Origin: Aeromonas eucrenophila
GTDB lineage: Bacteria > Pseudomonadota > Gammaproteobacteria > Enterobacterales > Aeromonadaceae
Assembly (NCBI RefSeq): GCF_000819865.1
Contig: NZ_CDDF01000003.1
Coordinates: forward strand, 58,632-122,631
DNA: 64,000 bases
Direction of reading: 5' to 3'
Position numbers and translations under genes: made by a program. Shown here one piece after another: positions 18,322-27,109 of the stretch. The first letter of the stretch is position 1, and the number at the start of each line of letters is the position of its first letter. The notes under the pieces were generated by a model, which was not told where the DNA came from, searched no databases, and was given only the letters and a program-made list of their open reading frames with translations.

Positions 18322-19293
18322 TCAGTAGACCGGCAGTTCCACCCCGGCCAGCAGCTCCTCGATGCGCGCCTGGGTCGGCTGCTGCATCACGTTCTGGATC
18401 ATCTCCTTGGTGAGATGGGGGGAGAAGGAGCTGATGAAGTCATACATGTAGTTCTGCAACAGTATGCTCTTGCTGAAGCAGAGCTGGGCAGGGCAAGGCT
18501 CGAACAGGTATTCCAGGTTGATGGCCACCAGACCGGGGGCATCGGTGTCATTGGCCACCAGGGACGAGATGATGCCGATGCCGAAGCCCAGCTCCACGTA
18601 GCGCTTGATGACGCCGGCATCCATCACCGTCATGTAGTAATTGGGGGTGAGGCCGGCGGCCTGGAACACCCGATCCTGCACCTGACGCCCGGTGGCGCCA
18701 CTCTCGTAGCTGAGGATGGGATACTGGCAGAGCTGCTCCAGGCTCGGCTTCTTCACCTTGGCCAGGGGGTGATCCTGCGGCACCACCAGGGACAGGGTCC
18801 AGAGGTAGGCGGGTAGCGCGATCAGCTCCTTGTCGAAGCCGATCTCGTGGGCCACGATGGAGAAATCCGAGTAACCCTTGCTGATCTGTTCCTTGGTCGC
18901 CGACATCACGGGATGCAGGTGGAACGAGATCTTGGGGTACTTCTTGGTGAAATAGGTGACGCTTTTGGGCAGCAGGTAGCGCGCTATGGTGTGAGTGGTG
19001 TGGATGTTGAGGGTCCCCACGGTCGGATCCAGATACTCGCGGGAGATGGCCTTGATCTTGCCCTCGATGTTGAGCATGGCCTCGGCGCACCTGATGATCT
19101 CCTCCCCCACCGGGGTGATGCGATGCAGGTGTTTGCCACGCCGCTCGAAGATACGCACCCCCAGCTCGCTCTCCAGCAAGCCGATCTGCTTGCTCACCCC
19201 AGGCTGGCTGGTGTAGAGCGCATCGGAGGCGACGGACACGTTGAGATTGTGGTCCCGCACCGCGATCAGATACTTCAACTGCTGTAGTTTCAA
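18322..19293 (-). CDS. cysB: CysB-like LysR-type transcriptional regulator
   Basis: A 323-residue LysR-family protein matching CysB along its length: LKLQQLKYLIAV...HNLNVSVASDALYTSQPGVSKQI (helix-turn-helix), an effector domain with TTHTIARYLLPK, and a C-terminal YMYDFI segment. CysB activates sulfate assimilation genes in response to N-acetylserine. The start is TTG at 19293, with GAGGAT seven bases upstream; the longer frame to 19380 has no conserved content. Cbl or another CysB paralogue is an alternative, since no sulfur gene adjoins it. Confidence 0.8.
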   Translation of the reverse strand: MKLQQLKYLIAVRDHNLNVSVASDALYTSQPGVSKQIGLLESELGVRIFERRGKHLHRITPVGEEIIRCAEAMLNIEGKIKAISREYLDPTVGTLNIHTTHTIARYLLPKSVTYFTKKYPKISFHLHPVMSATKEQISKGYSDFSIVAHEIGFDKELIALPAYLWTLSLVVPQDHPLAKVKKPSLEQLCQYPILSYESGATGRQVQDRVFQAAGLTPNYYMTVMDAGVIKRYVELGFGIGIISSLVANDTDAPGLVAINLEYLFEPCPAQLCFSKSILLQNYMYDFISSFSPHLTKEMIQNVMQQPTQARIEELLAGVELPVY

Positions 19294-19447
19294 GGTTGCA
19301 TCCTCACTGGCTGGCGCGGCTGTCATCAGATGGACAAGGCCGCCACAAATGGCGGCCAGTGTATCATCCGAACTTGGCATATCACCGCTTGATCCTTCAT
19401 TTTGCTACAAAATCTAGCATCTGCCGCGGTGATATGACAAACGGGCT

Positions 19448-20176
19448 TCAGCGCAATGCGGGCCCGACCGGCAGTATGCCGAGGAACTGCAACAACCACT
19501 GCATCATGGTGGCCGAGTCCACCTCCCCCTCCAGGGAGGAGAGGCTGCTCTGGTAATGCTCATCGGGCAGCCTGTCCCGGCGCCGCTCGATCAACGCCCG
19601 GTTGTACTCCACCGAAAATTCCGGGTGGCCCTGGATGGCCACTATGTGATCCCCCTGCAGGAACATGAAGTTGGGGCAGAAATCGTTGCCCGCCAGCAGG
19701 GTCGCCCCCGGCGGCAGCTGCTCCACCTGATCCTGATGACTGGCCAGGATCCGGATGGTCTCCAGCTCCGGCTGCATCCAGGGTTTCGCCGCCTGCATGG
19801 GGTGCACAGAGACGCCGAGCCCCCAGCCCTTGGTGGACTTCATCACCTCCCCCCCCAGCGCCTGGGCGATCACCTGGTGGCCGAAGCAGACCCCCGCCAG
19901 CTTGACGTTGGCGTCGTGGGCCTGACGGATCCAGTCGCGCAGCGCCAGGATCCAGGGCAGATCACTGTAGGCATCGTGGCGGGAGCCGGTGATGAGCCAG
20001 GCATCGCACTCATTCAGATCGGCCGGCAGCTCGCCGTCGAGGGCCGACCAGACTCGGTATTCCAGCGCCGGCGCCAGCGCCCGGAAGCCCTTGATAAACA
20101 TCTCGGAGTAAACGGGGCCAAAACTTCCCACCAAATCGGGATCCAGCCGGTCACAATCGAGAATTCCCAGTCGCAT
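19448..20176 (-). CDS. Class I glutamine amidotransferase-like protein
   Basis: A 242-residue GMP-synthase-type GATase domain without a synthetase partner. The catalytic triad is visible: nucleophile Cys97 in GVCFGHQ, and His184 and Glu186 in IQGHPEF. It precedes no obvious acceptor domain, so it may hydrolyse a gamma-glutamyl compound. That would suit the adjoining amine-catabolic genes, though it resembles the stand-alone GATase family more than PuuD (peptidase C26). ATG at 20176 follows GAAGGAG. Confidence 0.82.
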   Translation of the reverse strand: MRLGILDCDRLDPDLVGSFGPVYSEMFIKGFRALAPALEYRVWSALDGELPADLNECDAWLITGSRHDAYSDLPWILALRDWIRQAHDANVKLAGVCFGHQVIAQALGGEVMKSTKGWGLGVSVHPMQAAKPWMQPELETIRILASHQDQVEQLPPGATLLAGNDFCPNFMFLQGDHIVAIQGHPEFSVEYNRALIERRRDRLPDEHYQSSLSSLEGEVDSATMMQWLLQFLGILPVGPALR

Positions 20177-20258
20177 CTGTCACTCCTTCACAGGGATAGC
20201 GGGGCACTCCGGCGGATCCCTCCGCCGGGCCATGCCTGGGCTAACTACTGCATGGTTG

Positions 20259-21755
20259 TCATTTCATGGTCGGCATGGAGAACTCGGCGCCGGCGCGAAG
20301 GCTCTGGGGCCAACGGGCGGTCACCGTCTTCATCCGGGTGTAGAAACGTACCCCGTCCGGCCCGTGCATGTTGAGTGGCCCGAAGATGGACCGCTTCCAG
20401 CCACCGAAGCTGTGAAACGCCATGGGCACCGGGATGGGTACGTTCACCCCTACCATACCGACCTGCACCCGCGTGGTGAAGTCCCTTGCGGTGTCTCCGT
20501 CGCAAGTAAAGATGGCGGTGCCGTTGCCGTACTCGTGTTCGTTGATGAGCTTGAGCGCCGTTTCATAGTCCGGCGCCCGTACTATGGCCAGTACAGGGCC
20601 GAAGATCTCCTCCCGGTAGATGCGCATCTCGGGGCCCACCTTGTCGAACAGACTGCCGCCGATAAAGTAACCGTCCCCATGACTCACACCACGGCCATCG
20701 ACCACCAACGCAGCGCCCTCGGCCACCCCCTGATCCACGTAGCCGCGCACCTTGGCCAGGTGCTCACGGCTGATGAGGGGCCCCATCTCGTTCTCCGGGC
20801 TAGGGCCCAGGCCGGGTCCGACCCGCAGTTTCTCCACCAGCGGCGCCAGCTTCCCAACCAGGGCGTCGGCGGTCTCATCGCCGACCACCAGGGCCACCGA
20901 GATCGCCATGCAGCGCTCGCCGGCCGCACCGTAGGCCGCCCCCATCAGGGCGGAGACCGCCTGATCGAGGTCCGCGTCCGGCATCACCAGCATGTGGTTC
21001 TTGGCGCCGCCCAGCGCCTGCACCCGCTTGCCGTGGGCCGAGGCGGTGGCATAGATGTACTGAGCTATGGGGGTGGAGCCGACAAATGACACGGCGCCGA
21101 CTCGCGGATCGGTCAGCAGCACGTCCACCACCTCCTTGTCACCGTTGACCACGTTCAGCACCCCGTCCGGCAGGCCCGCCTGCTTGAGCAACTCGGCCAT
21201 GCGCAGGGCCAGGGAGGGATCCTTCTCGGACGGCTTGAGGATGAAAGTGTTGCCGCAAGCCAGCGCCACCGGGAACATCCAGAGCGGCACCATGGCCGGG
21301 AAATTGAACGGCGTGATGCCGGCGCAGACCCCTACGGGTTGCATCATGGAGTGGCTGTCGACCCCGCGGCCCACGTTGAGGGAGTGCTCCCCCTTGAGCA
21401 GGTGGGGAATGCCGCAGGCAAACTCCACCACCTCCAGCCCCCGGGTCAGTTCCCCCTGGGCATCGGAGAACACCTTGCCATGCTCACGGCTGATGAGCCT
21501 GGCCAGCTCATCCCTGTACTGCTCCATCAACTCCTTGAAGCGAAACAGCACCCGCGCCCGCACCAGCGGCGGGGTCTGGGACCAGTCCGCGAAGGCGCGC
21601 TCCGCGCTGGCGATGGCCTCGGTACACTCGGCGGCGGTGCTGAGCGCCACCGAGCCCTGCTGCTGGCCGGTGGCCGGATTGAAGATGGCGCCGAAGCGCT
21701 CGCCACGACTCTCTTGCAACTGGCCGTCGATGAAGTTGTTAACCCTGTATGTCAT
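20259..21755 (-). CDS. mmsA: CoA-acylating (methyl)malonate-semialdehyde dehydrogenase
   Basis: Aldehyde dehydrogenase superfamily enzyme of 498 residues that forms acetyl-CoA or propionyl-CoA from malonate or methylmalonate semialdehyde with NAD and CoA. The nucleophilic cysteine is in GAAGERCMA (about 286). The general-base glutamate of hydrolytic ALDHs is replaced in LGGAKNH, the hallmark of the CoA-dependent subfamily. It lies 107 bases after the omega-aminotransferase gene on the same strand, so it probably acts as BauC, taking malonate semialdehyde from beta-alanine. Ribosome-binding site GGAGG. Confidence 0.92.
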   Translation of the reverse strand: MTYRVNNFIDGQLQESRGERFGAIFNPATGQQQGSVALSTAAECTEAIASAERAFADWSQTPPLVRARVLFRFKELMEQYRDELARLISREHGKVFSDAQGELTRGLEVVEFACGIPHLLKGEHSLNVGRGVDSHSMMQPVGVCAGITPFNFPAMVPLWMFPVALACGNTFILKPSEKDPSLALRMAELLKQAGLPDGVLNVVNGDKEVVDVLLTDPRVGAVSFVGSTPIAQYIYATASAHGKRVQALGGAKNHMLVMPDADLDQAVSALMGAAYGAAGERCMAISVALVVGDETADALVGKLAPLVEKLRVGPGLGPSPENEMGPLISREHLAKVRGYVDQGVAEGAALVVDGRGVSHGDGYFIGGSLFDKVGPEMRIYREEIFGPVLAIVRAPDYETALKLINEHEYGNGTAIFTCDGDTARDFTTRVQVGMVGVNVPIPVPMAFHSFGGWKRSIFGPLNMHGPDGVRFYTRMKTVTARWPQSLRAGAEFSMPTMK

Positions 21756-21862
21756 ATATCCTCCGTGATGGGTAATGCTGGTCGCTCCCGTGCGCGGCCA
21801 TTGGCGTCAGGCACGGGAAGAGGGCGCCCGCTCGGCGGGCACCCTGCAATCCAATGAAAGGG

Positions 21863-23194
21863 TCACTCCTGCGTCTGCAACACATCCTGCAGCAGGGTGA
21901 AGAGATCGTCGATCTGGCTGCGCTCTATGATGAGGGGCGGCGACAGGGCGATGATGTCGCCGGTGACGCGGATCAGGGCCCCCTTCTCGAAGCAGCGCAC
22001 GAACACCTCATAGGCACGCTTGCCCGGTGCATCCGGCAGGGCTTCCAGCTCTATGCCCGCCACCAGGCCGTAGTTGCGCACGTCTTTCACATGCTTGCAG
22101 CCCTTGAGGGAATGGGCCGCCTCCTCCCAGTAGCCCGCCAGATCGGCGGCGCGGCTCAGCAGGTTTTCGCTCCGGTAGATTTCGAGGGTCGCGAGGCCCG
22201 CGGCGGCGGCCACCGGGTGGCCGGAGTAGGTGTAACCGTGGAACAGCTCGATGGCGCCCTTGCCCGCGGCCATCATGTCGTCATAGATATGGTCGCGCAC
22301 CAGCACGGCCCCCATGGGGATGGCGCCGTTGGTGAGCCCCTTGGCGCAGGTGATCATATCGGGCATGACGTCGAATTCCTGGGCGGCGAAGGGAGCGCCC
22401 AAACGGCCGAAGCCGGTGATGACCTCGTCGAAGATCAGCAGGATGCCGTGTTTGGTGCAGATCTCCCGCAGCCGCTTGAGGTAACCCTTGGGGGGCATGA
22501 TGACGCCTGTGCTGCCGGCGATGGGTTCGACGATGACCGCCGCTATGTTGCTGGCGTCATGCAGGAAGACGATCTTCTCGAGTTCGTCGGCCAGGCTAGT
22601 GTCTTCTGCTGGCAGGCCCCGGGTGAACGCATTTTTGGCGATATTCAGGGTGTGAGGCAGATGATCCACCCCGCCGAGCAGGGAGCCGAACCACTTGCGG
22701 TTGCCGGGGATGCCGCCCACCGAGATGCCGCCGAAGCCGACCCCGTGATAGCCGCGCTCACGGCCGATGAGGCGGGTGCGAGTGCCCTGGCCCCGCGCTC
22801 GCTGCCAGGCCAGCGCCATCTTCAGCGCCGTGTCCACGGCCTCGGAGCCCGAGTTGGTATAGAAGACGTGGCCGAATCCCTTGGGGGCGATCTCCACCAG
22901 CCGGTTGGCCAGCTCGAACGGCAGCGGGTGGCCCATCTGGAACGTCGGGGCGAAGTCGAGGTGGGAAATCTGCTGGGAGACCGCCTCGGCGATCTCGCGC
23001 CGACCATGACCCGCGTTGCAACACCAGAGTCCGGCGGTGCCATCCAGTATCTTGCGGCCATCCTCTGAGTGATAATACATCCCCTCTGCCGACTTCAGGA
23101 TCCGCGGCGCCGCCTTGAACTGCTGGTTGGCGGTGAAGGGCATCCAGAAGGCGGACATGTCGGAAGGGGTATTGATGTCGCTAATCGGTTTCAT
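21863..23194 (-). CDS. bauA: Omega-amino acid (beta-alanine):pyruvate aminotransferase
   Basis: Class III PLP aminotransferase of 443 residues, closest in style to beta-alanine:pyruvate transaminase of Pseudomonas. Seen are the FYTNSGSEAVDTALK region, the aspartate of IFDEVITGFGR that contacts PLP, and the Schiff-base lysine in TCAKGLTNG. Product malonate semialdehyde would pass to the neighbouring dehydrogenase. ATG at 23194 is chosen; a GTG two codons upstream is also possible. It is divergent from a PuuR-like repressor, with AT-rich repeat motifs in the gap. Confidence 0.9.
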   Translation of the reverse strand: MKPISDINTPSDMSAFWMPFTANQQFKAAPRILKSAEGMYYHSEDGRKILDGTAGLWCCNAGHGRREIAEAVSQQISHLDFAPTFQMGHPLPFELANRLVEIAPKGFGHVFYTNSGSEAVDTALKMALAWQRARGQGTRTRLIGRERGYHGVGFGGISVGGIPGNRKWFGSLLGGVDHLPHTLNIAKNAFTRGLPAEDTSLADELEKIVFLHDASNIAAVIVEPIAGSTGVIMPPKGYLKRLREICTKHGILLIFDEVITGFGRLGAPFAAQEFDVMPDMITCAKGLTNGAIPMGAVLVRDHIYDDMMAAGKGAIELFHGYTYSGHPVAAAAGLATLEIYRSENLLSRAADLAGYWEEAAHSLKGCKHVKDVRNYGLVAGIELEALPDAPGKRAYEVFVRCFEKGALIRVTGDIIALSPPLIIERSQIDDLFTLLQDVLQTQE

Positions 23195-23239
23195 GGTCAC
23201 CTCATCCTTAAGGCGTTTAGTAACGCTTGGCTTATGCCT

Positions 23240-23348
23240 ATTAAATTAAACACTAGAATCCATAAAAAAGGGCTATTTATCGCCCTGCTTGGTGTCACCC
23301 CCTCGGGGTGGTATAAGATATTTAACACAATTTTAATAATAGTAAACA
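23240..23348. promoter_or_regulatory. AT-rich TAAACA motifs between bauA and the PuuR-like gene
   Basis: ATTAAATTAAACA (23240-23252) and AATAATAGTAAACA (23335-23348) lie in the divergent promoter. Similar words occur on the minus strand before puuC (24133-24145 and 24175-24187). They recall the AT-rich GAACA-ending sites of E. coli PuuR, so they are candidate operators of the adjacent repressor. Confidence 0.4.
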
Positions 23349-23366
23349 GTCAAGGAGTGTCTATCG

Positions 23367-23909
23367 ATGGATATCGGTCACCGCCTCAAGGCGGTTCGCA
23401 CCAAGGCGGCCCTTTCCCAGCGTGAGCTGGCCAAGCGCTCGGGTGTGACCAACGGCTTTATCTCCCAGATCGAAAAGAATCAGGTGAGCCCCTCCGTGGC
23501 CTCACTGCGCAAGGTGCTGGAAGGCATTCCCATGTCGCTCGCCAGCTTCTTCACCGATGAGACGGAGATGGATTCCGAGGTGATCTTCCGCGCGGACGAC
23601 ATGCCGGATCTCGGCACCCATCCCATCAGCTACAGGTTGGTGGGCCACAGCCGTGCGAACCGCGCCATCGGCATGATGCAGGAGGTCCTTCCCCCCGGCG
23701 CCGACACCGGCGACGACATGCTGAGCCACGAGGGGGAAGAGTGCGGCATCGTCATCCAGGGCCAGGTCGAGGTCACGGTCGGCGAGCAGGTCCACCTGCT
23801 GGCGCCGGGAGATGGCTACTACTTTGACAGCCGCACCCCGCACCGTTTCCGCAACTTGGGCGAGCAGGAGTGCGTGCTGATCTCCGCCAACACCCCCGCC
23901 AGCTTCTAA
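23367..23909 (+). CDS. puuR: PuuR-like HTH/cupin repressor
   Basis: A 180-residue transcriptional regulator with an N-terminal XRE helix-turn-helix (LSQRELAKRSGVTNGFISQI, about 16-35) and a C-terminal cupin domain (HEGEECGIVIQGQVEV...PHRF). The layout and length match PuuR, the repressor of the putrescine pathway in E. coli. It is flanked by bauA on one side and puuC on the other and very likely controls both. ATG at 23367 follows AAGGAG. Confidence 0.85.
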   Translation: MDIGHRLKAVRTKAALSQRELAKRSGVTNGFISQIEKNQVSPSVASLRKVLEGIPMSLASFFTDETEMDSEVIFRADDMPDLGTHPISYRLVGHSRANRAIGMMQEVLPPGADTGDDMLSHEGEECGIVIQGQVEVTVGEQVHLLAPGDGYYFDSRTPHRFRNLGEQECVLISANTPASF

Positions 23910-23948
23910 TAACCGATAGCACCCATGGTCGGACGCACGGGAGCCTGT

Positions 23949-24098
23949 CCGATCCCGGTTAATATCCCCTTGGATCTGACCGCCGGCAACGACGGTCAGA
24001 TCCACTGAAACCCGGCCGATCCCGGTGAATGTCCCCCTGCTTTTGACCGCCGACAACGGCGGTCAGACCCTCTGAAACTCGGCCGATCCCGACTAACG
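23949..24098 (+). repeat. 67-bp tandem repeat with hairpins, about 2.2 copies
   Basis: Copies at 23949-24015 and 24016-24082 are both exactly 67 bases, with a third start at 24083-24098. Each opens CCGATCCCGG and contains a hairpin: GATCTGACCG/CGGTCAGATC (10-bp arms) in copy 1 and TGACCGCCG-ACAA-CGGCGGTCA (9-bp arms) in copy 2. The stem is conserved though the sequence drifts. There is no T-run. It lies between the repressor stop and the puuC promoter. Confidence 0.85.
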
Positions 24099-24226
24099 CC
24101 CTCGTCAACCGCCCCTGGCTGGGGAGGGTGAATGTTTAATAAAGTTGTTCACATATGATTTACAAGCGGCGACATGTTTAGCATATTGATACACAGAGAC
24201 TGTCTTTGCCGGTTCAAGGAGTGAAC

Positions 24227-25723
24227 ATGAGTGACCTGACCCTGGCCCAGTGGCAACACAAGGCCTCCCATCTGACCCTGCCCTCGCAAGCCTTTATCGA
24301 CGGCAACTACCGGGACGCCGTGAACGGCGCCACCTTCGACTGTATCAACCCGGCCAACGGCCAGCTGCTGACCAAGGTCGCCTCCTGCGACGCCGCCGAT
24401 GCCGAGCTGGCGGTGAAAGCTGCCCGCGCCGCCTTCGATGACAAACGCTGGAGCGGGCTGGCCCCGAAACAGCGCAAGCTCATCATGCAACGTTTCGCCG
24501 AGCTGATGCGCCTCAACAAGGTGGAGCTGGCGCTGCTGGAATCCCTGGACATGGGCAAGCCCATCGGCGATGCCATGGGCTATGACGCCCCGGCCGCCGC
24601 CAACTGCATCGCCTGGAACGCCGAGGCCATCGACAAGATCTACGATCAGGTCGCCCCGGTGGAGGAGTCCGCCCTGGCGCTGGTGACCCGTGAGGCGCTC
24701 GGCGTCGTCGCCGCCATAGTCCCCTGGAACTTCCCGCTGGTGATGGCCTGCTGGAAGCTGGGCCCGGCGCTCGCCACCGGCAACTCGGTGATCCTCAAAC
24801 CGTCCGAGAAATCCCCCCTCACCGCCCTGCGCATCGCCGGCATCGCCAAAGAGGCGGGCATCCCCGACGGGGTGTTCAACGTGCTGCCGGGCTTTGGCCA
24901 CACGGTCGGCGAGGCGCTGGCCATGCACATGGACGTGGACTGCATCACCTTCACCGGCTCCACCAAGATCGGCAAACATCTGGTGCAGTGCTCCGGCAAG
25001 TCGAACCTCAAGCGCGCCTTTATGGAGTGTGGCGGCAAGAGCCCCAATATAGTGCTGGCGGATGCGCCGGATCTGGACGCCGCCGCCAAGAGCGCTGTGG
25101 GCGCCATCTTCTACAACCAGGGCGAGGTGTGCACCGCCGCCTCCCGCCTGCTGGTACAAAACAGCATCAAGCCGCAGTTCATGGAGCGCCTGCTGGCCCA
25201 TGCCCGCGAATGGATTGCCGCCAACCCGCTCGATCCCAGCACCCGCATCGGCGCCATGGTGGACGGCATCCAGATGGAGCAGGTGCTGAACTACATCGAG
25301 ATCGGCAAGCAGGAGGGCGCCAGGCTGCTGCTGGGGGGCAACCGCACCCATGCCGAGAGTGGCGGCTTCTATATCGAGCCCACGATTTTTGACGAGGTGA
25401 CACCGCAGATGCGCATCTTCCGCGAGGAGATCTTCGGCCCCGTGCTGGCGGTGACCGGCTTCAACAGCCTCGAAGACGCCATCGCGCTGGGCAACGACAC
25501 CGACTACGGCCTGGCCGCCGCCATCTGGACCGCGGACTTGAACAAGGCGGTCAAGGGCTCCCGCGCCCTGCGCGCCGGCACCGTGTTCGTCAACAACTGG
25601 GACGGCGGTGACATGACGATGCCGTTCGGCGGCTTCAAGCAGTCCGGCAACGGGCGCGACAAGTCCCTGCACGCGCTGGAGAAGTACACAGAGCTGAAAA
25701 GCACCTGGATCCAGCTCGAATAA
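24227..25723 (+). CDS. puuC: Gamma-glutamyl-gamma-aminobutyraldehyde dehydrogenase-type ALDH
   Basis: NAD(P)-dependent aldehyde dehydrogenase of 498 residues, similar along its length to E. coli PuuC, including the C-terminal FGGFKQSGNGRDKSLHALEKYTELK. Catalytic Glu267 (MECGGKSPN) and Cys302 (GEVCTAASR) are present. It probably oxidises gamma-glutamyl-aminobutyraldehyde or free aminoaldehydes such as 3-aminopropionaldehyde from polyamines, feeding beta-alanine or GABA to the BauA/MmsA pair next door. ATG at 24227 follows AAGGAG; earlier codons are ignored. puuA, puuB and puuD are not in the window. Confidence 0.9.
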   Translation: MSDLTLAQWQHKASHLTLPSQAFIDGNYRDAVNGATFDCINPANGQLLTKVASCDAADAELAVKAARAAFDDKRWSGLAPKQRKLIMQRFAELMRLNKVELALLESLDMGKPIGDAMGYDAPAAANCIAWNAEAIDKIYDQVAPVEESALALVTREALGVVAAIVPWNFPLVMACWKLGPALATGNSVILKPSEKSPLTALRIAGIAKEAGIPDGVFNVLPGFGHTVGEALAMHMDVDCITFTGSTKIGKHLVQCSGKSNLKRAFMECGGKSPNIVLADAPDLDAAAKSAVGAIFYNQGEVCTAASRLLVQNSIKPQFMERLLAHAREWIAANPLDPSTRIGAMVDGIQMEQVLNYIEIGKQEGARLLLGGNRTHAESGGFYIEPTIFDEVTPQMRIFREEIFGPVLAVTGFNSLEDAIALGNDTDYGLAAAIWTADLNKAVKGSRALRAGTVFVNNWDGGDMTMPFGGFKQSGNGRDKSLHALEKYTELKSTWIQLE

Positions 25724-25751
25724 CGCCAGATATGACCATATCGGCACGACT

Positions 25752-25783
25752 AGGGGGAGAAATCCCCCTTTTTCATTTTTACC
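25752..25783 (+). terminator. Terminator after puuC
   Basis: AGGGGGA-GAAA-TCCCCCT followed by TTTTCATTTTT, about 30 bases past the puuC stop. Confidence 0.85.
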
Positions 25784-25848
25784 CTTTCATCACAAGCCTC
25801 AATCGATATAATCGTCAAATAGACAAGCCCTTAAATATAAAGATAAAA

Positions 25849-26022
25849 ATGTTGTTCTTCCTGGCGAGTGTACTGTTTCTGGTGGTGGGTCTGCCGCTGC
25901 TGTTCTTCATGTTGGGTCAGGGTGAAGCCTACGTGACCTGGGGCCCCTGGATCTCCGCCATCGCCCTGATGTTGTGGCTGCTGATGGACGTGGAGAAGAT
26001 CCGCCGTGGCGGTGGCCGCTGA
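25849..26022 (+). CDS. Small two-helix membrane protein
   Basis: A 57-residue product beginning MLFFLASVLFLVV with two hydrophobic stretches separated by GQGEAYVTWGP, ending in RRGGGR. The longer frame to 25732 runs through the puuC terminator and is not used. The ribosome-binding site is weak. Not recognised. High G+C third positions make it look like a real gene. Confidence 0.5.
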   Translation: MLFFLASVLFLVVGLPLLFFMLGQGEAYVTWGPWISAIALMLWLLMDVEKIRRGGGR

Positions 26023-26144
26023 CCCCGAGCCTGCTGTAAAAATCCCCTCCGACCAATTTATTGACTTCTTTCCCCCCAAAAGGATCGCTACACTGACTTT
26101 TTGCGATGTTTTCCAACATCCGCTCTCCAGTGAAGGTTCTCCGC

Positions 26145-27041
26145 ATGCAACAGCAAGTTCAGCGCCAGGGCGTCATCTATGCCCTGTGCGCCTATACCCT
26201 TTGGGGTCTGGCCCCCATCTACTTCAAGACCATCTCCGCCGTGCCGGCCGCCGAGATCCTGACTCACCGCATGATCTGGTCCTGCGCCCTGCTGATGGTG
26301 ATGACCCTGCTCGCCCGCCAGTGGCACAAGGTGCAGGCGGTGCTGCGCCAGCCCAAGGTGTTGCTCACCCTGGCCTTCACCTCGGTCACCGTCGGTGGCA
26401 ACTGGCTGCTGTTTATCTGGGCCATCAACAACGGCCACATGCTGGATGCCAGCCTCGGTTACTACATCAACCCGCTGTTCAACGTGCTGCTCGGCATGCT
26501 GTTCCTGAGCGAGAAGCTGCGCCGCCTGCAATGGTGGGCGGTGGGGCTGGCGGTGGTCGGCGTCGCCGTTCAGCTCATCGCCTTCGGTTCCCTGCCCTGG
26601 ATAGCCCTGGTACTGGCCTCGAGCTTCGCCATCTACGGCCTCATCCGCAAGAAACTGGCCCTCGATGCCCTCACCGGCCTGCTGATCGAGACCATGATCA
26701 TGCTGCCGCCGGCGGCCATCTATCTGTGGGGTTTCGCCGACAGTCCCACCAGCCATCTCACAGAAAATAATTGGCACCTGAACCTGTTGCTGATCGCCGC
26801 CGGGGCCGTCACCACGGCGCCCCTGCTCTGCTTCACCGCGGCCGCCACCCGTCTCAAGCTCTCCACCCTGGGCTTCTTCCAGTACATAGGCCCCAGCCTG
26901 ATGTTCATCCTGGCGGTGACCCTGTACGGGGAGGCGTTGGCGCTGGACAAGATGATCACCTTCGGCTGTATCTGGAGTGCCCTGGTGCTGTTCACCCTGG
27001 ACGGGCTGCACAGCGGCAAGCGGCGTCAGGCGGCCGGTTGA
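26145..27041 (+). CDS. rarD: EamA-family permease RarD
   Basis: A 298-residue inner-membrane protein with about ten hydrophobic helices in two EamA repeats, matching RarD (YALCAYTLWGLAPIYFK at the start, LGFFQYIGPSLMFILAV near the end). RarD is annotated for chloramphenicol sensitivity, but its true substrate is not settled. ATG at 26145 follows GAAGG; upstream codons are not conserved. The AraC gene follows 68 bases later. Confidence 0.9.
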   Translation: MQQQVQRQGVIYALCAYTLWGLAPIYFKTISAVPAAEILTHRMIWSCALLMVMTLLARQWHKVQAVLRQPKVLLTLAFTSVTVGGNWLLFIWAINNGHMLDASLGYYINPLFNVLLGMLFLSEKLRRLQWWAVGLAVVGVAVQLIAFGSLPWIALVLASSFAIYGLIRKKLALDALTGLLIETMIMLPPAAIYLWGFADSPTSHLTENNWHLNLLLIAAGAVTTAPLLCFTAAATRLKLSTLGFFQYIGPSLMFILAVTLYGEALALDKMITFGCIWSALVLFTLDGLHSGKRRQAAG

Positions 27042-27061
27042 GGTGCCGGGCGCTCCGTGGC

Positions 27062-27087
27062 TGCAATAATCTACAAGCCAACCCCCG
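27062..27087 (+). promoter_or_regulatory. Candidate AraC-protein operator, copy 1
   Basis: The 26 bases from TGCAATAATCTACAAGCC to CCCCCG lie 23 bases before the AraC gene. A near-identical sequence (5 differences) stands before the LysE gene at 28204-28229. A shared word in front of a regulator and its presumed target suggests the binding site of this regulator. Confidence 0.6.
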
Positions 27088-27109
27088 GGTTTTGAGATAT
27101 CAATAGCCG

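Noticed and set aside
19296..19556. Plus-strand frame of 86 codons before the CysB-like gene
   Set aside because: Covers the promoter gap and the GATase 3' end; no conserved content.
23949..24098. CRISPR array
   Set aside because: The repeat is tandem with no spacers and only about two units; no cas genes are near.
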